Positions 9,406-17,941 of a stretch of DNA of 38,303 bases are shown in pieces (position 1 is the first letter of the stretch; the number at the start of each line of letters is the position of its first letter). Source of the DNA: Pseudomonadota bacterium (GTDB lineage: Bacteria > Myxococcota_A > UBA796 > SXON01). Under the pieces are notes generated by a model. The model saw only the letters and a program-made list of their open reading frames with translations. It was not told where the DNA came from and made no database searches. The stretch spans positions 1 to 38,303 of the forward strand of contig JAUXQH010000105.1 in assembly GCA_030685065.1 (NCBI GenBank), in the 5' to 3' direction. The position numbers and the translations under genes are program-made.

Positions 9406-10828
9406 GGTTGATCCTCGGATCGACGAGCGCGTAGGACAGGTCCGAGATGAGGATGCCGATCAGCGTGAGCACCGCGGAGGCGAGCAGCACCGCCATGACG
9501 GCGTTGTAGTCGCGGAAGGTGATCGATTCGACGAGGAAGGAGCCCATTCCGGGGATGTTGAACACGACCTCGATCACCACGCTTCCGGAGACCAGCACCG
9601 GGAGGATGCCGCCGAGCAGGGTGAGGATGGGGATCATTCCGTTGCGGACGGCGTGCTTGATGATGACGACGGGCTCTTCGAGGCCCTTGGCGCGCGCCGT
9701 ACGGATGTAGTCGGCGCGGATCACGTCGATGACGCCGCTGCGGGCGTATCGGGAGAGCGCGGCCAACGCGACCGACGTGCTCGTGGCGACGGGCAGGGCG
9801 AGGTGCCACACGATGTCGGCCATGCGCCCGAGCGTGGTCACGGCCGCGGTGCTGCTCTGGAAGTCACCGGTCGGGAACCACGCCACCGGCGTGCCTTGCG
9901 AGAGGAGCTTCAGCAGGATCGTGCCGGTGAAGAACGTAGGGAGGCTGTAGAGCACGAACAGCGCGATGGTGAGCACGGTGTCGCCACGGGAGCCCGAGCG
10001 CACGGCCGAGTACACGCCGATCGGCACCGCGATCAGGTAGGCGAGGAGCACGGCGGTCAGCGAGAGGCTGATCGAGTACTTCAGCTTCTCGAACACCTTC
10101 TCGCGGATCGGCTGCCGGTCGGTCGAGGACACCCCGAAGTCGAGCCGTGAGAGGTTTCTCCAGTACGCGGCAAACCGGGTGTCGAAGAAGAAGGCGTAGG
10201 CCGACTCACCGGCGGTGTATTCGTACTCGTCGTGGTGCTCGGCCCACCAGCCCTGCCACTTCGTGTTGGTGTCCGCCGCGCAGGACTCCGGCGCTGCGTC
10301 CGGGCACTTCCACCCCTTGAAGGCCTGGTTGAACGTGTCGCGAACGCGGTTCTCGGTGCGCACCTTCACCGGATCGCCCGCGCTCTCGCTCAGGAGCGGA
10401 ACGGTGGCGGCGGTGGTGAGGTACGAGGCGGCGAGGCGGCGCACGACGGGGTCCGGATCGCTCGCGAGCATCGGCACGAGGTGCCGGACCATGTAGTTGC
10501 CGTAGTCCTCGAGCTTGTCCTTCGCGGCGATGCGTTGGGCCGGGGTCGGCTCGCCGCCGAGCGCGTTGGCGGTCACGATGAGCGCGCGCACGTCCGCCGA
10601 GGCAAGGGCGGTGCGGGTGTTGAACAGCACCGGCTTGTCGAGGTTGAACTGGCGCTTGAAGAAGATCACGCTCGAGGACTCCGCCGAGTCCCCCTTCTGC
10701 GCGTTGTCGATGCCGCCCGACTGGCCCGGGTTGCCCGGGGCGAGGTTGATGAGGACGAACACGACCAGCGTGATCATGAAGAAGGTCGGGAACATCCACA
10801 GGATGCGCTTGACTGCGTACTGGAGCAT
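9398..10828 (-). CDS. oligopeptide ABC importer permease, OppB/YejB type with large periplasmic insert
   Basis: A 476-residue permease compared with about 310-360 in typical OppB proteins. Residues 1-45 are the usual first helix and FVLINLAPGNPG motif. Residues about 70-215 are an inserted soluble segment placed in the periplasm. It includes a helical HEAT-like stretch (DPDPVVRRLAASYLTTA) and the block KWQGWWAEHHDEYE, which recalls the 'W..WW' ending of HEAT-repeat domains. LDFGVSSTDRQPI and the five-helix core then resume, with the EAA loop RTARAKGLEEPVVIIKHAVRN. The stop of the binding-protein gene lies a few bases upstream, so the gene is co-transcribed. The insert could mediate docking of the membrane-anchored binding protein; that is inference. 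Confidence 0.88.
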   Translation of the reverse strand: MLQYAVKRILWMFPTFFMITLVVFVLINLAPGNPGQSGGIDNAQKGDSAESSSVIFFKRQFNLDKPVLFNTRTALASADVRALIVTANALGGEPTPAQRIAAKDKLEDYGNYMVRHLVPMLASDPDPVVRRLAASYLTTAATVPLLSESAGDPVKVRTENRVRDTFNQAFKGWKCPDAAPESCAADTNTKWQGWWAEHHDEYEYTAGESAYAFFFDTRFAAYWRNLSRLDFGVSSTDRQPIREKVFEKLKYSISLSLTAVLLAYLIAVPIGVYSAVRSGSRGDTVLTIALFVLYSLPTFFTGTILLKLLSQGTPVAWFPTGDFQSSTAAVTTLGRMADIVWHLALPVATSTSVALAALSRYARSGVIDVIRADYIRTARAKGLEEPVVIIKHAVRNGMIPILTLLGGILPVLVSGSVVIEVVFNIPGMGSFLVESITFRDYNAVMAVLLASAVLTLIGILISDLSYALVDPRINLD

Positions 10829-10834
10829 GCCGGG

Positions 10835-12763
10835 CTACTCCGGACGCGTCGCGAAGGACATCAGCCGGTTGTCACGGTACGGGTTCAGCTTCGAGAACAC
10901 CGGCGTGTTCATGTGGTCCCAATAGACGACCGGCCGCTTGCGTTGGTAGAAGAACGTGTACGGCTGCTCCTCGTGCACCAACGCATGGAACTGGTGGCAC
11001 AGCTCGACCCGCTTCTCCGGATCGAACTCGCGGCGAAGGGCCTCGGCGATGCGGTCGCCTTCGGGCTCGCGGAAGCTCACGTAGTTGGACGAGCCGGGCT
11101 TGTCGGCCTCCTTCGAGTGCCAGATCTGGTAGAGATCGACCTCCCAGGCCGGCACCCAGGCGCCGCTGAAGGCGTCGAAGTCGCGCTCGCTGATCTTCTT
11201 GAGCTGGGCCGCCCACTCGAGCGGCTGCGCCGTGAGCTTGATGCCGACACGCTGGAGGGCCTCGCGGTACACGCGGGCCAGGGTCTCGTACTCGGTAGAG
11301 GAGCCGTAGATCACCATCGTGAACTCGAACGGCACCGATTTACCGTCGATCACCTTGTCACGCAGGCCGTCCCCGTCCGTGTCGGTCCAGCCGGCCTCGT
11401 CGAGGAGGCGCTTCGACTCCTCGAGGTCATACGCCAGCGGCTTGATGCTCTGGTCGTAGCAGGGGTTCGACTGGTCGAACGGACCCGAGGTGATCGTGCC
11501 GAGGCCGCCGAACACGTTGTCGATCAGCCCCTGGCGATCGAGGGCGTGCGTGAGCGCGCGGCGCACCCGCTTGTCCGCGAACATCGGCCGGGACTGGTTC
11601 CAACCGAAGTAGAAGAACGAGGCCTCCTGGGAGAAGGCGACCTTCAGGTCCTCCTCACCGAGGTAGGGCTCCTTGCCCTTGAGCTCGGACACGTACTGCT
11701 GCGGTTGGACGTAGGTGTAGTCGAACTGCCGCGTCTTGAGGTAGCGGAGGTAGGCCTGCTGGTCCTTGAGGACCTTCATCTCGACGCGGTCGAAGGCGGG
11801 CGGCAGGCACGGATTGTGGTACTCCGCGTTCTGCTCGAGGACGATGCGTACGCCCTGCTCCCACTCGACGAAGCGGTACATGCCGACGCCGATGGCCTTC
11901 TGGTTGTACCAATGGCTGTTCTGCTTCTCGCCCCAGTTCGTGGTGTCGAACTCGTGGCCGTCCTCGTCGTACATGTAGAGCCAGCGCGGGATCGGCTGCT
12001 GGTCGAGCACGAGCGAGAGGTTGAGGTAGGTGTCCTCCTTCACGTGCACGCGAAAGTGGAGGGGGTCGACCACCTCGATGCGTTCCCACTCTTCGAAGTA
12101 CGTACGCAGCGAGGCGGCACGCCCGACCACCTGTGGGTTCTTGATCTGCTCCATCGCGAACACGAAGTCGTCCGCGGTGAGCAGGTGCTCCTTCGCGAGC
12201 CAGGCGTAGCGGGGGTTCTCGAGGTCGACCGCGGGCTTGTGCCACTTGACGCCCTCGCGGAGGTACACGTCGTACACCAGGCCGTCCTCCGAGCGGGTGA
12301 CCTTGGTCGCGAGGTCCGGATACCACTCGTCGGGGTTCGTGGGCGACTGGTAGGCCACCGAGCTGGTGATGTACCTGTACATCTCCGACAGGTCCGCCGC
12401 GTTGTTCGACGCGAACAGGTTCAGGCCCGGTGGCTCCTGCCCGATGAGGCGCTTGAGCGTGCCGCCGCGCTCCATGGAGGCAGGCCAGTTCGCCGGGTAG
12501 GTGAACGTGTCCAGCAGGTTGGCCGGGTCCTTGGCGGCGGCTTCGTCCGCGGGGCTCGCGTGGCAGGTGGTGCCGGCGAGCTGGGTGCCCATCGGGACCT
12601 CCGTGCGCGCCGTGCTCGATCCGTTCACGACCGGGACGCCCGACGTCTTGATCCCGTCGACCTGCTTCTGGAGGTCGTGGAGTTGTGCGGTGTTCACCAC
12701 GCCGATCACTACGAGGAGGACGAGGAGGCCGACCCCGAAACCGGACTGCAACAGACGCTTCAT
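10835..12763 (-). CDS. membrane-anchored peptide-binding protein, SBP_bac_5 family (OppA/DppA-like)
   Basis: A 642-residue solute-binding protein and the first gene of the importer operon. Residues about 10-25 form one strong membrane helix. A short coiled-coil-like stalk (QLHDLQKQVDGIK) follows and there is no lipobox, so it is probably tethered by an uncleaved anchor. Family landmarks are RGGTLKRLIGQEPPGLNLFA near residue 100, LREGVKWHKP with LTADDFVFAMEQIKNP, the block SRPMFADKRVRRALTHALDRQGLI, and C-terminal AAQLKKISERDFDAF. An Asp-rich stretch, DEAGWTDTDGDGLRDK, resembles a calcium-binding loop and is common in this family. I chose ATG 12763 for its better spacing to the TTAGG sequence; GTG 12769 is the alternative. 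Confidence 0.9.
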   Translation of the reverse strand: MKRLLQSGFGVGLLVLLVVIGVVNTAQLHDLQKQVDGIKTSGVPVVNGSSTARTEVPMGTQLAGTTCHASPADEAAAKDPANLLDTFTYPANWPASMERGGTLKRLIGQEPPGLNLFASNNAADLSEMYRYITSSVAYQSPTNPDEWYPDLATKVTRSEDGLVYDVYLREGVKWHKPAVDLENPRYAWLAKEHLLTADDFVFAMEQIKNPQVVGRAASLRTYFEEWERIEVVDPLHFRVHVKEDTYLNLSLVLDQQPIPRWLYMYDEDGHEFDTTNWGEKQNSHWYNQKAIGVGMYRFVEWEQGVRIVLEQNAEYHNPCLPPAFDRVEMKVLKDQQAYLRYLKTRQFDYTYVQPQQYVSELKGKEPYLGEEDLKVAFSQEASFFYFGWNQSRPMFADKRVRRALTHALDRQGLIDNVFGGLGTITSGPFDQSNPCYDQSIKPLAYDLEESKRLLDEAGWTDTDGDGLRDKVIDGKSVPFEFTMVIYGSSTEYETLARVYREALQRVGIKLTAQPLEWAAQLKKISERDFDAFSGAWVPAWEVDLYQIWHSKEADKPGSSNYVSFREPEGDRIAEALRREFDPEKRVELCHQFHALVHEEQPYTFFYQRKRPVVYWDHMNTPVFSKLNPYRDNRLMSFATRPE

Positions 12764-12845
12764 CGCCACCTAAGGAACGTGGGCCCGAAGGTACGGGATC
12801 GGGTCTCCATCGACAAGGCGGGCGGACGAGAAAGCACCGTGCCGG

Positions 12846-13298
12846 TCAGCTACGCGGGCACGTCGCTCCACACCAGGCCTCGTCGAGCGAGCGGGCGAGC
12901 GCCAGGTACCCGCCCATGTCGGCGGGCTTCGGCAGGTAGCCCGTGGCCCCGAGCGCGGTGGCGACGCGGAGGTCGTCGGGCGCCTCGGACGAGGACAAGA
13001 CGACGACCGGAAGGTGGTGGGTGGTGGGAGCCTCGCGGATGGCCTTGAGGACCTCCGCGCCGGAGATGCCCGGCATCTTCCAATCGAGCAGCACGACGTC
13101 GGGGAGCTTCGCTCCCACCGCCGCGGCCAGGCGGCGCAAGGCCGCTTCGCCGCTCTTCTCCACCGACAGCACGAGCCCCGAGTCCGTGCGCTTCAACGCG
13201 ATGCGCAACAGCTCGACGTCGTCGTCGTTGTCATCGACGACGAGCAGGCGCGGGCCGAGTCGCTGCGCGCTCGACATGTCGGTCGGGGTAGACGGCAT
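12846..13298 (-). CDS. stand-alone response regulator receiver (CheY-like)
   Basis: About 150 residues holding a single receiver domain and no output domain. Acidic pocket residues are Asp22 and Asp23 (LLVVDDNDDDVELL), the phosphoacceptor is Asp72 in VVLLDWKMPGISG, the switch Ser is in VVLSSSEAP, and the conserved Lys is in YLPKPADM. The extended DDNDDDVELL start is typical of the Rcp1-like receivers that partner with phytochrome or hybrid kinases. The start is uncertain: ATG 13298 and ATG 13277 are both possible and neither has a good ribosome site. No histidine kinase is in the window. It lies upstream of, and in the same direction as, the importer operon, but a 76-base gap means a regulatory link is only possible. 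Confidence 0.85.
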   Translation of the reverse strand: MPSTPTDMSSAQRLGPRLLVVDDNDDDVELLRIALKRTDSGLVLSVEKSGEAALRRLAAAVGAKLPDVVLLDWKMPGISGAEVLKAIREAPTTHHLPVVVLSSSEAPDDLRVATALGATGYLPKPADMGGYLALARSLDEAWCGATCPRS

Positions 13299-13467
13299 GG
13301 GTGTGTGGGGCGTCGCGATGGAACACCCCCGCCCCTCGCGCGTAGTCCCGGGGGAGCGCACTCCCCGATCCGGTCCCCGGCCCCGAGCAGCCTTGACCGC
13401 TCCCTGACATCCTGCACGGAACCCCAGGCGCGGGCCGTGGTCGGATGTCGTACACGGGAGCTTTCAA

Positions 13468-15390
13468 GTGTCCGAAATCGTTGACCAAGATCCGGGGTCC
13501 GAGGGGCCCGAGCGCAAGACCGATCGCACCTTTCTCGTCCTCGCTGGGGTCGTGACCACCACGGTGTTGGCGATCGGCGCCGCGCTGGCGACGCTGCAGC
13601 CGCTTCCCGATGCGGAGCCCGCGCCGCTCGACGCCCCCCTCGTCGAGGTGGTGGTGGCGCAACGAGCGGAGGAGGGCCGGGTCGGAACGAAGGACGCGAA
13701 GGTGGACACCGGGAAGGTACGCCCCGCCCTGAAGCAGCAGCTCGATCGCGAGGTGGCCGAGACCGCCGGGACTCTGAGCGCGCTGCGCGAAGAGAGCTCC
13801 CTCGACGCGGTGCTCGGGTCCTCCGGCCTGAGCGACGACATGAGCAGCGGGATCGGGGGCCTGATCGGCGCCAAGGGGACCCAGGTGGGCTCGGGAGGGC
13901 TCGCCATGCGGGGCACGGGGCTGGGCGGCGGGGGCGCCACCGCGGGGTTCGGCGCGTTCGGGCGGGGAAGCTACGCGGGCGAGAACCGGCGTGACGCGGA
14001 CGCGCTCCCGCGGGCGGCGGGGGGCGAGGGGTACCGCGACCCGGGCGTCAACCCGATGACGCTCGCCGCGGAGGACCGGCTCTCCACCTTCGCCACCGAC
14101 GTCGACACGGGCAGCTTCACGCTCGCCCGGCGCATGTTGCTGGAGGAGGGGCGCCTGCCGACGCCCGCGGGCGTACGGGTGGAGGAGTTCGTCAACTACC
14201 CGAAGTGGGACTACCCGACGCCGACCGACGGAGCGCCGGTCGCCGTGAACCTCGAGGCCGCCCCGCACCCCTGGCAGGCCGGGCACCACCTGCTCCGGGT
14301 CGGCCTGCGCGCGGACGACCTCGACGGCGAGCGCCCCGCCGCGAACCTCGTGTTCCTCGTGGACGTGTCCGGATCCATGCAGGGCCCCGACCGCCTCCCG
14401 CGCGCCCGCACCGCGCTCCACACCCTCGTCAGCTCGCTGCGCGCGGACGACTCGGTCGCGCTGGTCACCTACGCGGGCTCCACCGGGATCGCGCTCGAGC
14501 CCACCCCCGGCGACCAGAAGGCGAGGATCCACGCCGCCATCGACGCGCTCTCGTCCGGAGGTGGCACGGCCATGGGCGCCGGGGTCGATCTCGCCTACGG
14601 CCTCGCGGAGCGGTCGCTCCGGAAGGGCCGGGAGAACCGGGTCATCGTGCTCTCGGACGGCGACGCGAACATCGGCCGCGCCACGCCCGAGGCGCTGCTC
14701 GACCAGATCGCGCGCTACGCCGGCAAGGGGATCACCCTCTCCACGGTCGGCTTCGGCGTCGGCAACTACCAGGACGCGATGATGGAGCAGTTCGCGAACA
14801 AGGGGGACGGAAACTACTTCTACGTGGACTCCCTCGGCGAGGCCGAGCGCATCTTCACGCAGGACCTGGCGGGCACCGTGCAGACGATCGCTCGCGATGT
14901 GAAGGTGCAGATCGACTTCGATCCGCGCGCTGTCCATGCCTGGCGCCTGGTCGGGTACGAGAACCGGGACGTGGCGGACCAGGACTTCCGGAAGGACAAG
15001 GTGGACGGCGGCGAGATGGGGAGCGGGCACCGCGTGACCGTGCTCTACGACCTGGTGCTGGCCAAGGCCCCCGAGGGCCCGCTCGCGACCGTGAGCTTCC
15101 GCGCGAAGAAGCCCGGCGTCGACACCCCCGCCCGCGAGTGGCGGACCACCCTCGACGCGCGCGCCATCCACGAGAGCTTCACGTCGGCGACCGCCGACTT
15201 CCGCGCGGTGGTGGGGGTCGCCGGCTTCGCGGAGCTCCTGCGGAAGAGCCCCTACGCGGGCGAGCTGACCTGGCAGCAGGTGGCCTCGATCCTCGAGGGC
15301 GCGCACCGGGCCGGGCGGGAGGACGGGGACGTGGAGCGCATGGTGCAGAAGGCGCGGGCGTTCGCCGGGCTCACGGCCGACGCCAGGTAA
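13468..15390 (+). CDS. von Willebrand factor A domain protein, YfbK-like, membrane anchored
   Basis: A 640-residue protein. Residues about 22-43 form one membrane helix near the N-terminus. Residues about 130-180 are a glycine-rich low-complexity segment (GLAMRGTGLGGGGATAG) of the kind found in many myxobacterial exported proteins. A YfbK-type N-terminal domain (LSTFATDVDTGSFTLARRML, VRVEEFVNYPKWDYP) follows. The VWA domain has a complete metal-ion-dependent adhesion site, DVSGS at residues 299-303, with later Thr (GGGTAMGAG) and Asp (LSDGDAN) ligands. The C-terminal part (IDFDPRAVHAWRLVGYENR) matches the DUF3520-like tail of YfbK proteins. The GTG at 13468 has GGGAG upstream. It probably acts in the envelope by metal-dependent protein binding; the partner is unknown. 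Confidence 0.88.
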   Translation: MSEIVDQDPGSEGPERKTDRTFLVLAGVVTTTVLAIGAALATLQPLPDAEPAPLDAPLVEVVVAQRAEEGRVGTKDAKVDTGKVRPALKQQLDREVAETAGTLSALREESSLDAVLGSSGLSDDMSSGIGGLIGAKGTQVGSGGLAMRGTGLGGGGATAGFGAFGRGSYAGENRRDADALPRAAGGEGYRDPGVNPMTLAAEDRLSTFATDVDTGSFTLARRMLLEEGRLPTPAGVRVEEFVNYPKWDYPTPTDGAPVAVNLEAAPHPWQAGHHLLRVGLRADDLDGERPAANLVFLVDVSGSMQGPDRLPRARTALHTLVSSLRADDSVALVTYAGSTGIALEPTPGDQKARIHAAIDALSSGGGTAMGAGVDLAYGLAERSLRKGRENRVIVLSDGDANIGRATPEALLDQIARYAGKGITLSTVGFGVGNYQDAMMEQFANKGDGNYFYVDSLGEAERIFTQDLAGTVQTIARDVKVQIDFDPRAVHAWRLVGYENRDVADQDFRKDKVDGGEMGSGHRVTVLYDLVLAKAPEGPLATVSFRAKKPGVDTPAREWRTTLDARAIHESFTSATADFRAVVGVAGFAELLRKSPYAGELTWQQVASILEGAHRAGREDGDVERMVQKARAFAGLTADAR

Positions 15391-15406
15391 CGGGCGCGCA
15401 CCCCTG

Positions 15407-15445
15407 GAGCTCCGGGCCTTGCTATCAGGGATCCACCCGGAGCTC
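15407..15445 (+). promoter_or_regulatory. inverted repeat covering the ribosome site of the small lipoprotein gene
   Basis: GAGCTCCGGG (15407-15416) and CCCGGAGCTC (15436-15445) are perfect 10-base complements with a 19-base loop. The 3' arm contains GGAG, the only Shine-Dalgarno for the ATG at 15448. In mRNA the hairpin would hide the ribosome site. It could also act as a weak terminator for the VWA gene 17 bases upstream, but no T-tract follows. Confidence 0.5.
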
Positions 15446-15447
15446 TC

Positions 15448-15654
15448 ATGCCCATCCGCATCCTCCTCCTGCTCCCGCTCCTCGGATGTCCCGAGCCGTT
15501 CGAGCCGGATCCGTCGTTCTGCACGGATCTGATGGAGACCCAGCCGGGCTGCATGACCGAGGACAACCTCGCCGAGTGCGAGGAAGCGAACGAGGAGTGC
15601 CCGGGCGGCGTGCTGGTGATGGAGAGCTGTCCGCTCCAGTTCGGGTGCTCGTGA
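15448..15654 (+). CDS. small cysteine-rich lipoprotein
   Basis: A 68-residue protein with signal MPIRILLLLPLLGC; the lipobox PLLGC gives a lipidated Cys14. The 54-residue mature part contains six further cysteines (in SFCTD, PGCMT, AECEE, EECPG, ESCPL and FGCS) in an acidic background, suggesting a disulphide-bonded miniature domain. No family is recognised. The GGAG ribosome site lies in the 3' arm of the upstream inverted repeat. Its TGA overlaps the ATG of the next lipoprotein gene by one base, so the two are translationally coupled and probably made together. Confidence 0.68.
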   Translation: MPIRILLLLPLLGCPEPFEPDPSFCTDLMETQPGCMTEDNLAECEEANEECPGGVLVMESCPLQFGCS

Positions 15655-16958
15655 TGCGCGTGCTCCTCTCCCTGCTGGCCGTCGGCTGCACCGAGTACGG
15701 TGTCAACGGCGCGGAGAAGCCCGTCGAGCCCGCGCCCGACGTGGAGACAGCCCCCGCCATCCGGGTCGAGCCGCTCGCCCTCGACTTCGGCGCGATCCCG
15801 ATCGGCGCCGCGTCGGACGCCGCCCTGGTCACCGTCACCAACGACGGCGATGGGCCCCTCACGCTCGATCCCCTCTCGCTGGTGGAGCCGAGCGCGCCCT
15901 ACACCCTCACGGCGCTCGGGAGCACGCTCCTCGAGCCGGGCGGCAGCACCTCGTTCTCCGTGACCTTCGCCCCCACCCTCGCGGGCGGCTACCTCGCGGA
16001 GGCGCTCGTCGGCAGCGACGACCCCGTGACGCCCGAGGTGGCCGTCTCGTTGGCAGGCGAGGGGTTGGAAGGGAACTTGACCATCGAGCCCGCGCTCCAC
16101 GACTTCGGGACGCTGGAGCACCTGGCGACCGACACCGTGACCCTCACGCTGCGGAACACCGGCGCCGCCGACGTGACCGTGTCCGGGTTGACCTACACCA
16201 CGGTCGGCGCCGAGCTGGTGTTCTACCCCCAGGAAGCCGCCAACGGCGCGCTCCCGTGGGTGCTCTCGCCGGGCGGATCGAAGGAGGTGCGCGTGGCGTA
16301 CGCGCCGACCGACGACGTGGCGGACGAGGGCTACATCACGGTGGCCTCGGATGACCCCGACGAGCCGCAGCTGTACGCCACCCAGATCGGCAACGGGCGC
16401 GTGTGGGAGGGCTTCTCCACCGGCTGGTACATCGTGGACGACAGCACGAACTACGAGACCACGTCGAACGCCGCGCGCGTGGTCGAGACCCACGGCGACC
16501 TCGACGGCTACTGGTACGAGCCCTCCGGCGCCCACGGGATGATCGGCAGCGCCGACGTCGCGGGGGACTTCGCGATCCTGCGCGACTACGTCGTCGCGAG
16601 GGCGGGCGCGCCCACCCCGGTGACCGGGCCGCTGAGCTTCTACACATCCAGCTCCGTGCCGTCGCTCACGTACGCCTCCTACAGCTACGTGTTGTGCGAG
16701 TTCTGGCTCGATTCCACCGACGATCCGAGCCTCTACGAGATCACCACCGGCGCGGTCGACGACGGCATCGTCATCATCGTGAACGGCGAGATCCTCGGCA
16801 ACGCGATCCTCGGCAGCGGCGGGAGCTGGGCCCTCACCAACGCGGTCCCGGGCGCGGTCAACTCTCTCGTCGTCATCCTCATGGACAACGCCCAGACCGA
16901 CAAGTACGTCCAGGACCTCGCGTTCTACCGGGACGGCGTGATGGTCACGGGCTCGTAG
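15654..16958 (+). CDS. lipoprotein with two ASH/choice-of-anchor-D type beta domains and a C-terminal beta domain
   Basis: A 434-residue protein beginning MRVLLSLLAVGC, a short signal with lipobox LAVGC (lipidated Cys12). Residues about 37-135 (PLALDFGAIPIGAASDAALVT, then SFSVTFAPTLAGG) and about 140-240 (PALHDFGTLEHLATDTVTLTL, then VRVAYAPTDDVADEG) are two tandem immunoglobulin-like repeats of the ASPM-SPD-2-Hydin (ASH)/choice-of-anchor D type common in myxobacterial surface proteins. The last 190 residues form a different beta-rich domain, with DDGIVIIVNGEILG recalling jelly-roll binding domains (PA14-like; weak inference). The protein is probably exposed on the outer membrane. The ATG overlaps the stop codon of the upstream small lipoprotein. 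Confidence 0.8.
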   Translation: MRVLLSLLAVGCTEYGVNGAEKPVEPAPDVETAPAIRVEPLALDFGAIPIGAASDAALVTVTNDGDGPLTLDPLSLVEPSAPYTLTALGSTLLEPGGSTSFSVTFAPTLAGGYLAEALVGSDDPVTPEVAVSLAGEGLEGNLTIEPALHDFGTLEHLATDTVTLTLRNTGAADVTVSGLTYTTVGAELVFYPQEAANGALPWVLSPGGSKEVRVAYAPTDDVADEGYITVASDDPDEPQLYATQIGNGRVWEGFSTGWYIVDDSTNYETTSNAARVVETHGDLDGYWYEPSGAHGMIGSADVAGDFAILRDYVVARAGAPTPVTGPLSFYTSSSVPSLTYASYSYVLCEFWLDSTDDPSLYEITTGAVDDGIVIIVNGEILGNAILGSGGSWALTNAVPGAVNSLVVILMDNAQTDKYVQDLAFYRDGVMVTGS

Positions 16959-17038
16959 CGAAAGGAAACGTCCCAATCGGGCTTCGGTCCCGCCCCGGTG
17001 CCGGAGATGTTCTTACTGGAGCAAGGAGGGGGTGTGGC

Positions 17039-17941
17039 GTGACCGACGTCGTGGTCCTGGGTGGCCTCAACACCGACTTCCTCGTGAAGGGACCGCGCCT
17101 GCCCTGGCCGGGCGAGACCGTGCGGGGGTGGGAGTTTCATCAGGGCCCCGGCGGAAAGGGTGGCAACCAGGCGGTGGCGGCCGCGCGGCTCGACGCGAGC
17201 GTACGCATGATCGGGCGGGTGGGGCGCGATGAGCGCGGCAAGGCGCTGATCGCGGGGCTCGTCTCGGAGGGAATCGGAGTCGACGCGGTCGGCATCGACT
17301 CCGACTCGCCGACCGGCGTGGCCCTGGTGGGGGTCGCCGCGGACGGGGGCAAGCAGACCCTCACCGCTCCCGGCGCCAACCTCGCGCTGGGCATCCCGGA
17401 GGCGGCGGGGGCCCTGGGAGAGGCCCGGGTCCTGCTCGTGCAGCTCGAGGTGCCCCTCGACACCGTGTGCGCCGCGGTTCGGCGAGCGCGGGCGGCGGGC
17501 ATGAAGGTGGTGCTGGACGCCACGCCAGCCATGCCGCTCCCCGCGCAGCTGGTGGCGGACCTGTACGTCATCCGCGCCAACGCCTCCGAGGCGCACGTGC
17601 TCACCGGGGTCATCGTCCACGATCGGGCGAGCGCCGCGGCGGCCGCGCAGGTGCTGCTCTACCGGGGGGCCAGGGCGGCGATCGTGGGAGCCCCGGGTGG
17701 GGACCTCCTGCTCGACGGGTCGGGGGAGACCTGGCTCCCGCACATCCACGTGCCGAGCGTGGACGAGACGGGCGCCGGGGACGCGTTCGCGGGCGCGCTC
17801 GCGGCGGAGCTCGCGGCCGGGCGTCCGATCGCGGCGGCGGTCACCTTCGCGAACGCCGCGGCCGCGCTCGCGACGATGATCGTGGGCGCGCAGGCCGCGA
17901 TGCCGTGGCGCAGCGACGTGCTCACCTTGCTCGTGACCTGA
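17039..17941 (+). CDS. rbsK: PfkB-family carbohydrate kinase, ribokinase-like
   Basis: A 300-residue cytosolic sugar kinase. The N-terminal PfkB signature is GPGGKGGNQAVAAARL, after the substrate-side strand VVLGGLNTDF. The C-terminal signature DETGAGDAFAGALA contains the anion hole GAGD and the catalytic Asp. Length and both signatures agree with ribokinase, which phosphorylates D-ribose at O5 with ATP, but closely related kinases for nucleosides and other sugars cannot be excluded. The symbol is therefore tentative. The GTG start at 17039 has an excellent AAGGAGGG eight bases upstream. The stop codon is directly followed by the GTG of the diguanylate cyclase gene with no gap. Confidence 0.85.
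   Translation: MTDVVVLGGLNTDFLVKGPRLPWPGETVRGWEFHQGPGGKGGNQAVAAARLDASVRMIGRVGRDERGKALIAGLVSEGIGVDAVGIDSDSPTGVALVGVAADGGKQTLTAPGANLALGIPEAAGALGEARVLLVQLEVPLDTVCAAVRRARAAGMKVVLDATPAMPLPAQLVADLYVIRANASEAHVLTGVIVHDRASAAAAAQVLLYRGARAAIVGAPGGDLLLDGSGETWLPHIHVPSVDETGAGDAFAGALAAELAAGRPIAAAVTFANAAAALATMIVGAQAAMPWRSDVLTLLVT

Noticed and set aside
10232..13048. Long plus-strand open frame (938 codons) opposite the ABC importer genes
   Set aside because: Composition is Val/Arg/Glu/His low-information, the antisense of clear SBP, OppB and receiver domains. No motif or ribosome site supports it.
12846..13361. Longer N-terminus of the receiver protein from GTG 13361
   Set aside because: The extra 21 residues are Arg/Pro/Thr-rich and the GGGGA upstream is too close to the codon to act as a ribosome site.
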